Part shown: positions 1 to 7,298 of the stretch, piece by piece
Position numbering within the stretch: position 1 is the first letter of the stretch
Layout: each line of letters starts with the position of its first letter
NCBI GenBank assembly: GCA_044221555.1
Contig: JBGAOY010000003.1
Location: 124,001 to 188,000, forward strand
Reading direction: 5' to 3'
Source of the DNA: JAEUJM01 sp044221555
Lineage (GTDB): Bacteria > Actinomycetota > Acidimicrobiia > Acidimicrobiales > DATDAH01
Length of the DNA: 64,000 nucleotides
Notes under the pieces: model-generated
What the model saw: the letters and a program-made list of their open reading frames with translations, nothing else
Told to the model about the DNA's origin: nothing
Databases searched by the model: none
Program-made: the position numbers and the translations under genes

Positions 1-107
1 ATCGTGTCGACGGCCTGGTAGTAGAGCGAGTGCATGGTGGCCATGCGGCGCTGCAGGCTGTCGAGCAACAGCGCGGTGCCCGCGTCGGTGGTGCCGGGAT
101 CGGGCAT
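1..107 (-). CDS. N-terminus of an unidentified protein (runs off the window)
   Basis: Only the first 35 codons are inside the window, beginning at ATG 107. They read MPDPGTTDAGTALLLDSLQR and continue with a Met- and Tyr-containing helix. The start lies one base after the stop of the upstream lipoprotein gene, so the two are almost certainly one leftward transcript. The short stretch has no diagnostic motif. An alpha-helical DinB-like or regulatory protein is possible, but I cannot assign a family. Confidence 0.6.
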   Translation of the reverse strand, partial: MPDPGTTDAGTALLLDSLQRRMATMHSLYYQAVDT

Positions 108-108
108 G

Positions 109-816
109 TCAGTCGGCCTCCTGGATCGTCGGTTGCGGTGCGGACTCGAGCGCAGTGATGCCCGACCCGGGGTCGGCGTCGGCGGGCCCGATGCGGTCGA
201 GCCGAGCGGTGAAGGTGAGGTACGTCCACACCAGTTGATCACCATCGCGCTGCCGGGTGACCTCGATCGGCAGCCCCACCGGCCGCAGCACGTGGACACC
301 GTCCTCGTAGGTGGCGACCACGGTGATGGGCGTGGCGTAGTCGATCTCGGCCACGTCGTGGACGCCGTTGGCCTCGGTGCCGTCGACCCGCATGTCGTGG
401 ACCACTCCGCCGGCCGTGACGACCAGCCGGTCGCCGCACTGCTCGATGCGCTGCACCTTGCTCATCGCCGGGTGTCCGGTGGTGACCACGCCGTCGACCT
501 CGACCTCACCGATCTGCCAGAGGCCGCCGAGGTCGGGTGCACCCGCCACCGGCGGCTCGGTGCAGCCGGCCAGCACCGGCGGCGGCATGGTGCCGTGCCA
601 ACCGCCGTCGGGTGTGTGGGCCACGGGGATGTCATCGACCGAACGCGCCGGTGAGGTGCCGCCCGCATCGTCCGTGCGCTCGTCAGTGGGCTCGGTCGTG
701 GTCGTCGGGGGGTCGGTCGCGCCCCCGCTGTCGGTGTCCGTCACGCCGTCCCCCTGTCTGCCGCAGGCCGTCACGAACAGGCAGAGCGCGACGACGGCGG
801 TCGCGACTCGGCCCAC
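109..816 (-). CDS. Thr-rich exported lipoprotein, function unknown
   Basis: Predicted 235-residue lipoprotein. The N-terminus is a short hydrophobic signal peptide ending in a lipobox (L-F-V-T-A-C), so the Cys at about position 17 would be lipidated and the protein tethered outside the membrane. A Thr/Asp-rich linker (about residues 25-50) follows, then a globular region of about 180 residues with two Cys that I do not recognise. The GTG at 816 is preferred over the in-frame GTG at 822: a TTGACA-N17-TACCCT promoter ends exactly six bases before 816, which makes the mRNA leaderless from that codon. It is divergent from the gene at 880 and leads into the partial gene at the window edge. The lipoprotein call is secure; the role is unknown. 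Confidence 0.75.
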   Translation of the reverse strand: MGRVATAVVALCLFVTACGRQGDGVTDTDSGGATDPPTTTTEPTDERTDDAGGTSPARSVDDIPVAHTPDGGWHGTMPPPVLAGCTEPPVAGAPDLGGLWQIGEVEVDGVVTTGHPAMSKVQRIEQCGDRLVVTAGGVVHDMRVDGTEANGVHDVAEIDYATPITVVATYEDGVHVLRPVGLPIEVTRQRDGDQLVWTYLTFTARLDRIGPADADPGSGITALESAPQPTIQEAD

Positions 817-822
817 TTGCAC

Positions 823-851
823 AGGGTAGGTATTGTCAGTAGAACTGTCAA
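823..851 (-). promoter_or_regulatory. Leaderless promoter of the lipoprotein gene (TTGACA-N17-TACCCT)
   Basis: On the minus strand a consensus -35 box TTGACA (851-846) is followed after exactly 17 bases by the -10 box TACCCT (828-823). Six bases later comes GTG 816. This is the best-formed promoter in the window and fixes the start of the downstream gene. Confidence 0.75.
833..851. promoter_or_regulatory. 19-bp palindrome, candidate repressor operator
   Basis: The sequence TTGTCAG-TAGAA-CTGTCAA has 7-bp arms matching at 6 of 7 positions around a 5-base spacer. It covers the -35 box of the leftward lipoprotein promoter and lies upstream of the rightward gene at 880. Size and placement are typical of TetR- or GntR-type operators. 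The cognate regulator is not identifiable in this window. Confidence 0.5.
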
Positions 852-879
852 TTGTATCGGACGGACGCAGGAGACCACG

Positions 880-1632
880 ATGGCTGACCGCAACCGCACC
901 GCCAACCCGGGCTACGGCACCCCGAACTTCGCCATGATCAGCCGCTGGTTCCAGCTCCCTCCCGATCAGGACACCCCGTTCTGGGCGGTGAACCTGATGA
1001 AGTACAAGGCGCGGGCGGACTACGGCGACGACGGTGACCACGGCCTGTCCGGCAGGGAGGCCGACGACGCCTACACCCCGCTCGGCCCCCTCGCCGCCAT
1101 CGGCGCGATGGTCGCCTTCGCCGGTGAGGTGGTCGACCAACGGGGCAGTCATCCTCGCTGGGACCGGATCGGCATCGTGCGCTACCCCAGCCGTGCGGCC
1201 TTCTTCGCGATGCAACAGCGCGACGACTTCAAGGACCAGCACGTGCACAAGGAGGCGGGCATGGAGACGACCATCGTGCTGTCCTGCCTGCCCGTGGACG
1301 GTGCGCCGCGTGCCGCCACACCCGCCGGTGGCCGGGTGGTGCTGCGGGTGCGCCGTTTCGCCGACGCCGTGGGGACGGCCCCCGAGGAGACCGTCCCTGC
1401 CGGGGTCACCCCCCTCAGCCGCTTCGCGGTCGAGGGCGTGATCGTGGGCGACGAGCGCACGTGGGACGAGGTGCGCTTCGACCACGCCGCCGAGGGTGTC
1501 GACCTCGAGGCGCTGCTCGACCTGGGCGGCGCGCCCGAGGGCTTCGCCCTCGTGGTCGACCCGGCGCCGGCGTTCGACCACCTCGCCGAGTCCATCGACA
1601 CCGCCGGCGCCGTGCCGCCCAGGGAGGTCTGA
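880..1632 (+). CDS. DUF1330-like (dimeric alpha/beta barrel) protein
   Basis: 250 residues. The first ~145 residues (PFWAVNLMKYKARADYG, then WDRIGIVRYPSRAAFFAMQ) resemble DUF1330 and related ferredoxin-like dimeric alpha/beta-barrel proteins, whose activities are mostly unknown. The C-terminal ~100 residues may be a second, degenerate copy of the same fold. ATG 880 is chosen because AGGAGA (869-874) sits five bases upstream; the longer reading frame starting at 817 would cross the divergent promoter. The haloalkane dehalogenase gene starts two bases after the stop, so the two are co-transcribed. A role in metabolism of a halogenated or xenobiotic compound is inference from that neighbour only. 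Confidence 0.7.
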   Translation: MADRNRTANPGYGTPNFAMISRWFQLPPDQDTPFWAVNLMKYKARADYGDDGDHGLSGREADDAYTPLGPLAAIGAMVAFAGEVVDQRGSHPRWDRIGIVRYPSRAAFFAMQQRDDFKDQHVHKEAGMETTIVLSCLPVDGAPRAATPAGGRVVLRVRRFADAVGTAPEETVPAGVTPLSRFAVEGVIVGDERTWDEVRFDHAAEGVDLEALLDLGGAPEGFALVVDPAPAFDHLAESIDTAGAVPPREV

Positions 1633-1634
1633 CC

Positions 1635-2540
1635 GTGGACGTGCTGCGCACCCCCGACGAGCGCTTCGCCGATCTGCCCGACTGGTCCTTCGCTCCGCGC
1701 TACCGCACGGTGGCCGCGGCCGACGGCACCGAGCTGCGCTTCCATTTCGTGGACGAGGGACCCCGCGACGCCGCTCCTGTGCTGCTGCTGCACGGCAACC
1801 CGTCGTGGGCCTACCTCTATCGCCACATGATCCGTGGGCTGGCCGACCGGGGTCACCGGGTGCTGGCCCTCGACCTCATGGGCATGGGCCGTTCGGACAA
1901 GCCCGCGGCCCGCGCCGACTACACCCTGGCCCACCATGTCGACTGGGTGTGCCAGTGGCTGGAGGGCGAGGACCTGGCGGGCGCCACCCTGTTCTGTCAG
2001 GACTGGGGTGGGATCATCGGCCTCAACGCCCTGCGTCTGCACCCCGACCGGTTCGCCCGGGTGGTGGCATCGAACACCGGCCTTCCCGTGGGCGAGGGCG
2101 TGAACCCGTTCATGGAGCAATGGCTCGCGTTCAGCCAGAGCGTGGACGAGCTGCCCGTCGGCTCGCTGGTCGACAGCGGCACCACCCGCTCGCTCACCGA
2201 CGCGGAGCGGGCCGCCTACGACGCCCCCTTCCCCGACGGCTCGTTCCAGGCGTCGCCGCTCCAGTTCCCGCTGCTCATCCCGCTCCAGCCGGACAACCCC
2301 GGCGTGCCCGCCTGCCGGGCCACGTGGGCCTTCCTCGAGACCTGGACCAAGCCGTTCCTCACGGTGTACGGCAGCGAGGACGCCATCTCCTACAAGCCCG
2401 GCGCCCACCGGAAGTTCCAACGGAAGGTCCCCGGCGCCGCCGGCCAGCCCCACCAGGTCATCGACGGCGCCAACCACTTCATCCAGGAGGACGTGCCCGG
2501 CGCCCTGGTCGAGATCATCGACAGGTTCGTTTCGACCTGA
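1635..2540 (+). CDS. Haloalkane dehalogenase-like alpha/beta hydrolase
   Basis: 301 residues, the usual length for haloalkane dehalogenases, which hydrolyse carbon-halogen bonds to alcohol and halide. Visible features are the oxyanion/halide-side motif H53-G-N-P, the nucleophile elbow C-Q-D123-W-G-G with Asp as nucleophile, a candidate acid D249 in GSEDA, and the catalytic H281 in GANHF. The N-terminus (LRTPDERFADLPDWSF) closely resembles subfamily HLD-I (DhlA/DhmA type). GTG 1635 follows the previous stop by two bases, so translation is probably coupled. The family and catalytic residues are clear. The natural substrate is not, and members of this group often act on compounds other than haloalkanes. 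Confidence 0.88.
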   Translation: MDVLRTPDERFADLPDWSFAPRYRTVAAADGTELRFHFVDEGPRDAAPVLLLHGNPSWAYLYRHMIRGLADRGHRVLALDLMGMGRSDKPAARADYTLAHHVDWVCQWLEGEDLAGATLFCQDWGGIIGLNALRLHPDRFARVVASNTGLPVGEGVNPFMEQWLAFSQSVDELPVGSLVDSGTTRSLTDAERAAYDAPFPDGSFQASPLQFPLLIPLQPDNPGVPACRATWAFLETWTKPFLTVYGSEDAISYKPGAHRKFQRKVPGAAGQPHQVIDGANHFIQEDVPGALVEIIDRFVST

Positions 2541-2544
2541 GCGG

Positions 2545-2550
2545 TAGCTT
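2545..2550 (+). promoter_or_regulatory. -10 box TAGCTT of a leaderless gene
   Basis: TAGCTT ends six bases before ATG 2557, and there is no Shine-Dalgarno sequence between them (the spacer is CCCCCC). The transcript should begin at or next to the start codon. Confidence 0.55.
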
Positions 2551-2556
2551 CCCCCC

Positions 2557-3237
2557 ATGGCCCAGTTGGTGCAGAGCACGAGCGAGGGTGGCGTGACCAC
2601 CATCACCATGGACGACGGCAAGGTCAACGCCCTGTCACCCGACCTGCAGCAGGCTGTGCACGGCGCCCTCGACGGGGCCGAGGCCGCGGGCGACGCGGTC
2701 GTGCTGTCGGGCCGTGAGGGCATCCTGTCCGCCGGCTACGACCTCTCCCTGCAGGGGGATCCCGCGGCCTTCATCGATCAGGTGCGGACGGGCTTCGAGC
2801 TCTGCGAGCGGTTGCTGGCGTTCCCGACCCCGGTCGTGATCGCCTGTACCGGCCACGCCGTGGCCGGCGGCCTGTTCCTGCTGCTGTCCGGTGACTACCG
2901 GGTGGCTGCCTCCGGCCGGTTCAAGTTCACGGCGAACGAGGCCGCCATCGGCCTGCCCATCCCCTCGGCGGCGGTCGAGATCTGCCGGCAGCGACTCAGC
3001 CCCGCGGCGTTCAACCGGGCCATCCCGCTCGCCGAGGTGTTCGGCCCCGACGACGCGGTGGCGGCGGGCATCGCCGACCGCGTCGTCGCCCCGGGCGACC
3101 TGGCGGTCACGGCGCTGGAAGTGGCCCAGGGCCTGCGCGCCCTCGACCCCGCTGCCCACCTGATCGCCAAGCAGCGGGTGCGGGCGCAGGCCCTGGCCGC
3201 CATCCGGGCCGCGGTCGAGGACGAGTTCCCCACCTGA
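2557..3237 (+). CDS. Crotonase-fold enoyl-CoA hydratase/isomerase family protein
   Basis: 226 residues, short for the family (about 260). The N-terminal MDDGKVNALS and the oxyanion-hole segment GREGILSAGYDLS (about residues 52-64) place it in the crotonase superfamily. The second oxyanion segment is HAVAGGLFLLLSGDYR. Glu is kept in the region equivalent to the first catalytic Glu of enoyl-CoA hydratase (NEAAIGLPIP), but I see no second Glu where hydratases have it. Isomerase or thioesterase-like chemistry is therefore as likely as hydration. It has its own leaderless promoter 16 bases after the dehalogenase. Confidence 0.82.
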   Translation: MAQLVQSTSEGGVTTITMDDGKVNALSPDLQQAVHGALDGAEAAGDAVVLSGREGILSAGYDLSLQGDPAAFIDQVRTGFELCERLLAFPTPVVIACTGHAVAGGLFLLLSGDYRVAASGRFKFTANEAAIGLPIPSAAVEICRQRLSPAAFNRAIPLAEVFGPDDAVAAGIADRVVAPGDLAVTALEVAQGLRALDPAAHLIAKQRVRAQALAAIRAAVEDEFPT

Positions 3238-3331
3238 TCCCGCCGATCGGGTCCACCGCGATCGGGGTCTCGCGGTGGAGGCGGGAAAACCAACGGCCCA
3301 CCGATGAGTCTTCGGCTTGTATGGGGTCGTC

Positions 3332-4318
3332 ATGTCCATGCCCACACCACCGACCCGGCGCGAGCTCGCCATCGAGACCGATGGCCTCACCAAGGCCTTC
3401 GGCGCCACGCGCGCGGTCGACGGGATCGACCTGGTGGTGCGGGCCGGCGCCGTGTACGGCGTGCTCGGCCCCAACGGCGCGGGGAAGACCACCACCATCC
3501 GGATGCTGGCCACGTTGATCCGCCCCACCGCGGGCACCGCTCGCGTGCTGGGCCACGACGTGGTGGCCGAGGCCGACGCCGTGCGCAGCGCGGTCAGCCT
3601 CACCGGCCAGTTCGCGTCGGTCGACGAGGAGCTCACCGGTCGGGAGAACCTGGTCCTGCTCGGGCGTGTGCTGGGGTTCCGCCGCCCCGCCGCCGACGAC
3701 CGGGCCTCGGAGCTGCTCGAGGCCTTCGGGCTGGCCGACGCCGGCGACCGGCTGGCCAGCGAGTACTCGGGGGGCATGCGCCGGCGCCTCGACATCGCCG
3801 CCAGCATCGTCGTCACCCCCGAGCTGTTGTTCCTCGACGAGCCCACGACCGGCCTCGACCCGCGGAGCCGGAACCAGGTGTGGGAGATCGTGCGGGTGCT
3901 GGTGGGTGAAGGCACCACCGTGCTGCTCACCACCCAGCACCTCGACGAGGCCGATCAGCTGGCCGAGCGCATCGCCATCATCGACCACGGCAGGGTCATC
4001 GCCGAGGGCACCAGCGTTGAGCTGAAGGCCCTGGTCGGCGCGGGCAGCCTGCACGTCCGGGTGCACGACCCTGAGCAGCGCCCCGAGGCGGCCGCGGTGC
4101 TGGCCGGTGCGCTCGACACGGCGATCCAGGCCGAGCCCGACCCCAACGTCCTCACGGCGCGGGCGTCGGATCCCGATCGGGTGGCCCACGCCCTCAGCGC
4201 GCTGTCCCATGCCGGAGTGGCACTGGCGGAATTCTCGCTCGGCCAGCCCAGCCTCGACGAGGTGTTCCTCACCCTCACCGGCCATCCGGCCGAGGACCTC
4301 CCCGAGGAGGCGGCATGA
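3332..4318 (+). CDS. DrrA-type ABC exporter, ATP-binding subunit
   Basis: 328 residues. It carries Walker A GPNGAGKTT (about residue 47), signature YSGGMRRRLD, Walker B LLFLDEPTTGLD and the H-loop TTQHLDEADQ. The ~90-residue C-terminal extension ending in PSLDEVFLTLTGH is the hallmark of the daunorubicin-resistance DrrA subfamily. It energises export of drug-like molecules or lipids. In-frame ATG codons at 3332 and 3338 are both possible; 3332 gives the usual N-terminus. The stop overlaps the permease start (ATGA at 4315), so they form one unit. The cargo is unknown; see the finding on the following ligase and dioxygenase genes. Confidence 0.88.
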   Translation: MSMPTPPTRRELAIETDGLTKAFGATRAVDGIDLVVRAGAVYGVLGPNGAGKTTTIRMLATLIRPTAGTARVLGHDVVAEADAVRSAVSLTGQFASVDEELTGRENLVLLGRVLGFRRPAADDRASELLEAFGLADAGDRLASEYSGGMRRRLDIAASIVVTPELLFLDEPTTGLDPRSRNQVWEIVRVLVGEGTTVLLTTQHLDEADQLAERIAIIDHGRVIAEGTSVELKALVGAGSLHVRVHDPEQRPEAAAVLAGALDTAIQAEPDPNVLTARASDPDRVAHALSALSHAGVALAEFSLGQPSLDEVFLTLTGHPAEDLPEEAA

Positions 4319-5151
4319 CCGTCATCGACGAGGGCCCCACCGTCGTCGCGGCCGCGTTGCGGTCCGCCGTGTCCACCCAGGCCCGCCCGCCCCGTCCAAG
4401 CGGCTGGTCCGCGTCGCTCACGTTCGCGTGGCGGGCCATGCGCAAGATCAAGCACGTCCCGATGCAGCTGTTCGACGTGACCGCGTTCCCGATCATGTTC
4501 GTGCTGCTGTACACCTACCTGTTCGGTGGGGCGTTGGCGGGGTCGCCGAGCGCCTATCTGCAGCTCCTGCTGCCGGGCATCCTGGTCATGACCGTCACGT
4601 GGATCACCATGTACACCGGTCAGGCCCTCAACACCGACATCTCCAAAGGCGTGTTCGACCGGTTCCGATCGCTGCCGATGTGGCGGCCGGCGGTGCTGGT
4701 CGGCATGTTGCTGGCCGACACGGTCCGCTACACGATCGCGTCGGTGGTCGTCATCACCGTGGGGGTGATCCTGGGGTTCCGCCCCGACGGTGGCCCGGTC
4801 GGTGTGGTGGCCGCGGTCGTGCTGTTGCTGGTGTTCTCGTTCAGCCTGTCGTGGGTCTGGACGGTCGTCGGCCTGAAGGTGCAGAAGCCGGACACGGTCC
4901 TGCAGGTGAGCATGACGGTGCTCTTCCCCCTCACGTTCGCCAGCAACGTGTTCGTCGCCGTCGACACCATGCCGGGCTGGGTGCAGGCCTTCGTCCGCGT
5001 CAACCCCGTCACCCACCTGACGACGGCGGCCCGGGGCCTCATGCACGGCCTGCCGGTGGGCGCCGAGGTCGGGTGGGTGCTCCTGTGGAGCGCGGGCCTG
5101 GTGCTCGTGTTCGCGCCGGCGACCATGCGCCTCTACAACACCGAGCGGTAG
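4315..5151 (+). CDS. DrrB-type ABC exporter, permease subunit
   Basis: 278 residues with about six hydrophobic segments after a cytoplasmic N-terminus of ~40 residues. The family signature region FPIMFVLLYTYLFGG is present near residues 60-75, and FPLTFASNVFV plus VNPVTHLT lie near the last helices, as in ABC-2 type (DrrB) permeases. It overlaps the ATPase gene by 4 bp and would assemble with it as a homodimeric channel. The next gene begins three bases after its stop. Confidence 0.88.
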   Translation: MTVIDEGPTVVAAALRSAVSTQARPPRPSGWSASLTFAWRAMRKIKHVPMQLFDVTAFPIMFVLLYTYLFGGALAGSPSAYLQLLLPGILVMTVTWITMYTGQALNTDISKGVFDRFRSLPMWRPAVLVGMLLADTVRYTIASVVVITVGVILGFRPDGGPVGVVAAVVLLLVFSFSLSWVWTVVGLKVQKPDTVLQVSMTVLFPLTFASNVFVAVDTMPGWVQAFVRVNPVTHLTTAARGLMHGLPVGAEVGWVLLWSAGLVLVFAPATMRLYNTER

Positions 5152-5154
5152 CCC

Positions 5155-6069
5155 GTGGCCGCAGCCGCCGAGGTGGTGTTCGCCATCGACGACTACTCGG
5201 CGGCCATGCCCCAGGGCATCTCCGACGACGACCACGAGCTGCGGCTGGCCCTCGGCCGTCGTGGCATCGCGGTCCGCCCGCTGGTGTGGAGTCACGCTAC
5301 CGGGAGCGGTGCGGTGCGTTCCGGCACCGTGGTGGTCATCCGCTCCACCTGGGACTACGTGGAACGGCCCGACCGGTTCCTGGCCTGGCTCGACCACCTC
5401 GACCGGGCCGGGGCGGTCGTGTACAACCCCACCGCCACCATCCGGTGGAACATCCACAAGCGCTACCTGACCGATCTGGGGGCCCGGGGCGTCCGTGTGG
5501 TGCCCACCCGGCTGGTGGCCAGGGGGAGTCCGGTCACCCTCGCCGAGCTGGCCGCGGCCACCGGCTGGGACGACGTGGTGGTGAAGCCCGCGATCGGGGC
5601 GACCGCCCGGCTCACCATCCATCAGCGTCGTGAGGGGACCGCCGCCACGGCGGCCCACCTCGCCCGGGTCCTCGACGCCGAGGACGTCCTCGTGCAGCCG
5701 TTCGTGCCGTCGATCACCGACGAGGGTGAGACGTCGGTGGTGGCCGTGGACGGCGAGCCGGTCCATGCGGTGCGCAAGCGGGCGAAGGCCGGCGACTGGC
5801 GGGTGCAGTACGACTTCGGCGGCACCGTCGAGCGCGTCGAGCTGGACGACGAGCTCGACCACACGGCCCGCTCGGTGCTGAGCACCCTCGACGAGGCGCC
5901 GTTGTACGCCCGGGTCGACGTGGCCAGGCTCGACGGGCGTCTCCACCTGATGGAGCTGGAGCTGATCGAGCCGAACCTCTTCTTCGACCTGATCCCGGAG
6001 TCGGCCGAGCGGCTGGCCGACGCTCTGGCCGCCCGGCTCACCCTCCCCGCAGCCGACCCACGGCACTAG
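5155..6069 (+). CDS. ATP-grasp ligase (glutathione-synthetase/DcsG-like)
   Basis: 304 residues. The N-terminal pre-grasp region carries VVIRSTWDYVERPDRFLAWL, a motif typical of the ATP-grasp group that includes DcsG of D-cycloserine biosynthesis and prokaryotic glutathione-synthetase-like ligases. The ATP-binding parts are VVVKPAIGA (about 141-149) and VLVQPFVPSI. The metal-binding end, LMELELIEPNLFFD, supplies acidic residues and Asn. Such enzymes join a carboxylate to an amine through an acyl phosphate. GTG 5155 follows the DrrB stop by three bases, so it belongs to the exporter operon. The substrate is unknown; biosynthesis of an exported small amide is a reasonable hypothesis, not shown. 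Confidence 0.8.
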   Translation: MAAAAEVVFAIDDYSAAMPQGISDDDHELRLALGRRGIAVRPLVWSHATGSGAVRSGTVVVIRSTWDYVERPDRFLAWLDHLDRAGAVVYNPTATIRWNIHKRYLTDLGARGVRVVPTRLVARGSPVTLAELAAATGWDDVVVKPAIGATARLTIHQRREGTAATAAHLARVLDAEDVLVQPFVPSITDEGETSVVAVDGEPVHAVRKRAKAGDWRVQYDFGGTVERVELDDELDHTARSVLSTLDEAPLYARVDVARLDGRLHLMELELIEPNLFFDLIPESAERLADALAARLTLPAADPRH

Positions 6070-6072
6070 CGT
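6067..6072 (+). promoter_or_regulatory. -10 box TAGCGT, internal promoter
   Basis: TAGCGT overlaps the stop codon of the ATP-grasp gene and ends six bases before GTG 6079. The dioxygenase can therefore be transcribed as a leaderless mRNA separately from the upstream exporter/ligase genes. Confidence 0.5.
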
Positions 6073-6078
6073 CAGGGC

Positions 6079-6972
6079 GTGCCCGACGAGTGCTCGCACC
6101 TGCTGACCACCGCCGAGATGGCCCGGTTCGTCGCCGAGGGCCTGCTGGTGTTCGAGGCCATCGTGCCCGAGGAGCTGAACCGGGCCGCCATCGAGCTGTT
6201 CAGCCGAACGGGGATGGCCGACATGTTCCGGCCCAAGCCGGACAGCGGCACCCCGCTGGCCGACCTCTACCCCGATCCGTCACCCATCGGTGCCATGCTC
6301 CGGCTGCCCGCGGTGAGCGGGATCATCACCAGCCTCGTGGGACCCGATCCGGTGTACGACCACGACTGGGTGCACGTGCGCACGCCGGGGGACCTGGTCG
6401 ACCAGCACCTCCACCAGGACGCCATCGTCGACACCACCCTCGCCTTCGACGTGCAGCTGTTCTGGTTCCCCCACGACGTGGCTCCCGGGGAGGGAGGCAC
6501 CGGCTACGTGCCCGGCTCGCACCTGCGGGTCGTCAACGAGTTCGACGTCGCCCGGTACCAGAACCTCGTCGGCCAGCGGGACGTGTCCGGGCCCGCGGGG
6601 ACGGTCGCGGTGTTCCACCAGGGCCTGTGGCACCGCGGTCGGGCCAACCGCGGGGCAACCCAACGGTGGCTGTACAAGATCCGGCTCAACCCCACACGGC
6701 CGCAGGTGAGGCTGTGGGACCTCGGCGACTTCGCCGCGATCCAGGGTGCGCCCCACGACCACATCTTCGCGACCTACCAGGACAGCACGGCGGCGGCGAT
6801 GTTCCGGGCCCCGCAGCCGTGGTTCGAGCACGCGGCCAGCCGCCTCGAGACCGTCAACCGTTCCCGCCTGTGGCGCTACCTGAGTGGTGACGATGCCTTC
6901 GACGCCGACTGGTACCTGACCCGCACCGACCGGCGGGAGGCGATCGACGCGATGGCAGAGGGGGACGGGTGA
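6079..6972 (+). CDS. PhyH-family Fe(II)/2-oxoglutarate dioxygenase
   Basis: 297 residues of the phytanoyl-CoA dioxygenase family, which hydroxylates or halogenates substrates using Fe(II), O2 and 2-oxoglutarate. The facial triad is visible: H112-x-D114 in QHLHQDAI and distal H185 in HQGLWHRGRANR, with the following Arg as the 2-oxoglutarate anchor. Asp in the HxD motif argues for hydroxylation rather than halogenation. The substrate-lid region GEGGTGYVPGSHLR is typical. It starts from GTG with a leaderless -10 box and overlaps the next small gene by 4 bp. Close linkage to the ligase and exporter suggests a tailoring step, which is inference. Confidence 0.85.
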   Translation: MPDECSHLLTTAEMARFVAEGLLVFEAIVPEELNRAAIELFSRTGMADMFRPKPDSGTPLADLYPDPSPIGAMLRLPAVSGIITSLVGPDPVYDHDWVHVRTPGDLVDQHLHQDAIVDTTLAFDVQLFWFPHDVAPGEGGTGYVPGSHLRVVNEFDVARYQNLVGQRDVSGPAGTVAVFHQGLWHRGRANRGATQRWLYKIRLNPTRPQVRLWDLGDFAAIQGAPHDHIFATYQDSTAAAMFRAPQPWFEHAASRLETVNRSRLWRYLSGDDAFDADWYLTRTDRREAIDAMAEGDG

Positions 6973-7244
6973 CCGAGCGCCAGCAGGTGCTGTTCCTGTA
7001 CCTCGCGTCGAGCGCGCTCGACGCCGCGGTGGTGGGCTGGTCGCGCTACGACGGCGACCAGCCGGGCCCCACGCCGCCGGTGGGCGATCGACCCACGCCG
7101 CCCTACGCCACGGGCGTCGACGCCCTACGCGACGGCTGGCGCCTGATCCAGGCGTCTCCGGTGCAGGAGCCCGTGCCGGGCGCGGAGCGCCGTACCAGCG
7201 CGCTGCACCACGAGTTCGTCTTCGAGCGCCTCGTCGAGGCCTGA
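6969..7244 (+). CDS. Small hypothetical protein (91 aa)
   Basis: 91 residues starting at a GTG that overlaps the dioxygenase stop (GTGA), so it is translationally coupled to it. It contains a Pro/Gly-rich middle and the well-formed segment DALRDGWRLIQASPVQEPVPG. The C-terminus SALHHEFVFERLVEA looks like a helix. I do not recognise the family. No signal peptide or membrane segment is evident. Conserved coupling to PhyH genes in relatives would support a partner role. Confidence 0.7.
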   Translation: MTERQQVLFLYLASSALDAAVVGWSRYDGDQPGPTPPVGDRPTPPYATGVDALRDGWRLIQASPVQEPVPGAERRTSALHHEFVFERLVEA

Positions 7245-7298
7245 CCCGCTCCCGTCGCTCGACATCCGGGCGCGTGGCTGGCGGAGAATGGTGACGAC

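Noticed and set aside
2635..6099. Long minus-strand frames opposite the crotonase, exporter and ATP-grasp genes
   Set aside because: The plus-strand genes have clear motifs and overlapping starts and stops. The antisense frames are His/Gly/Arg-rich shadows without ribosome-binding sites.
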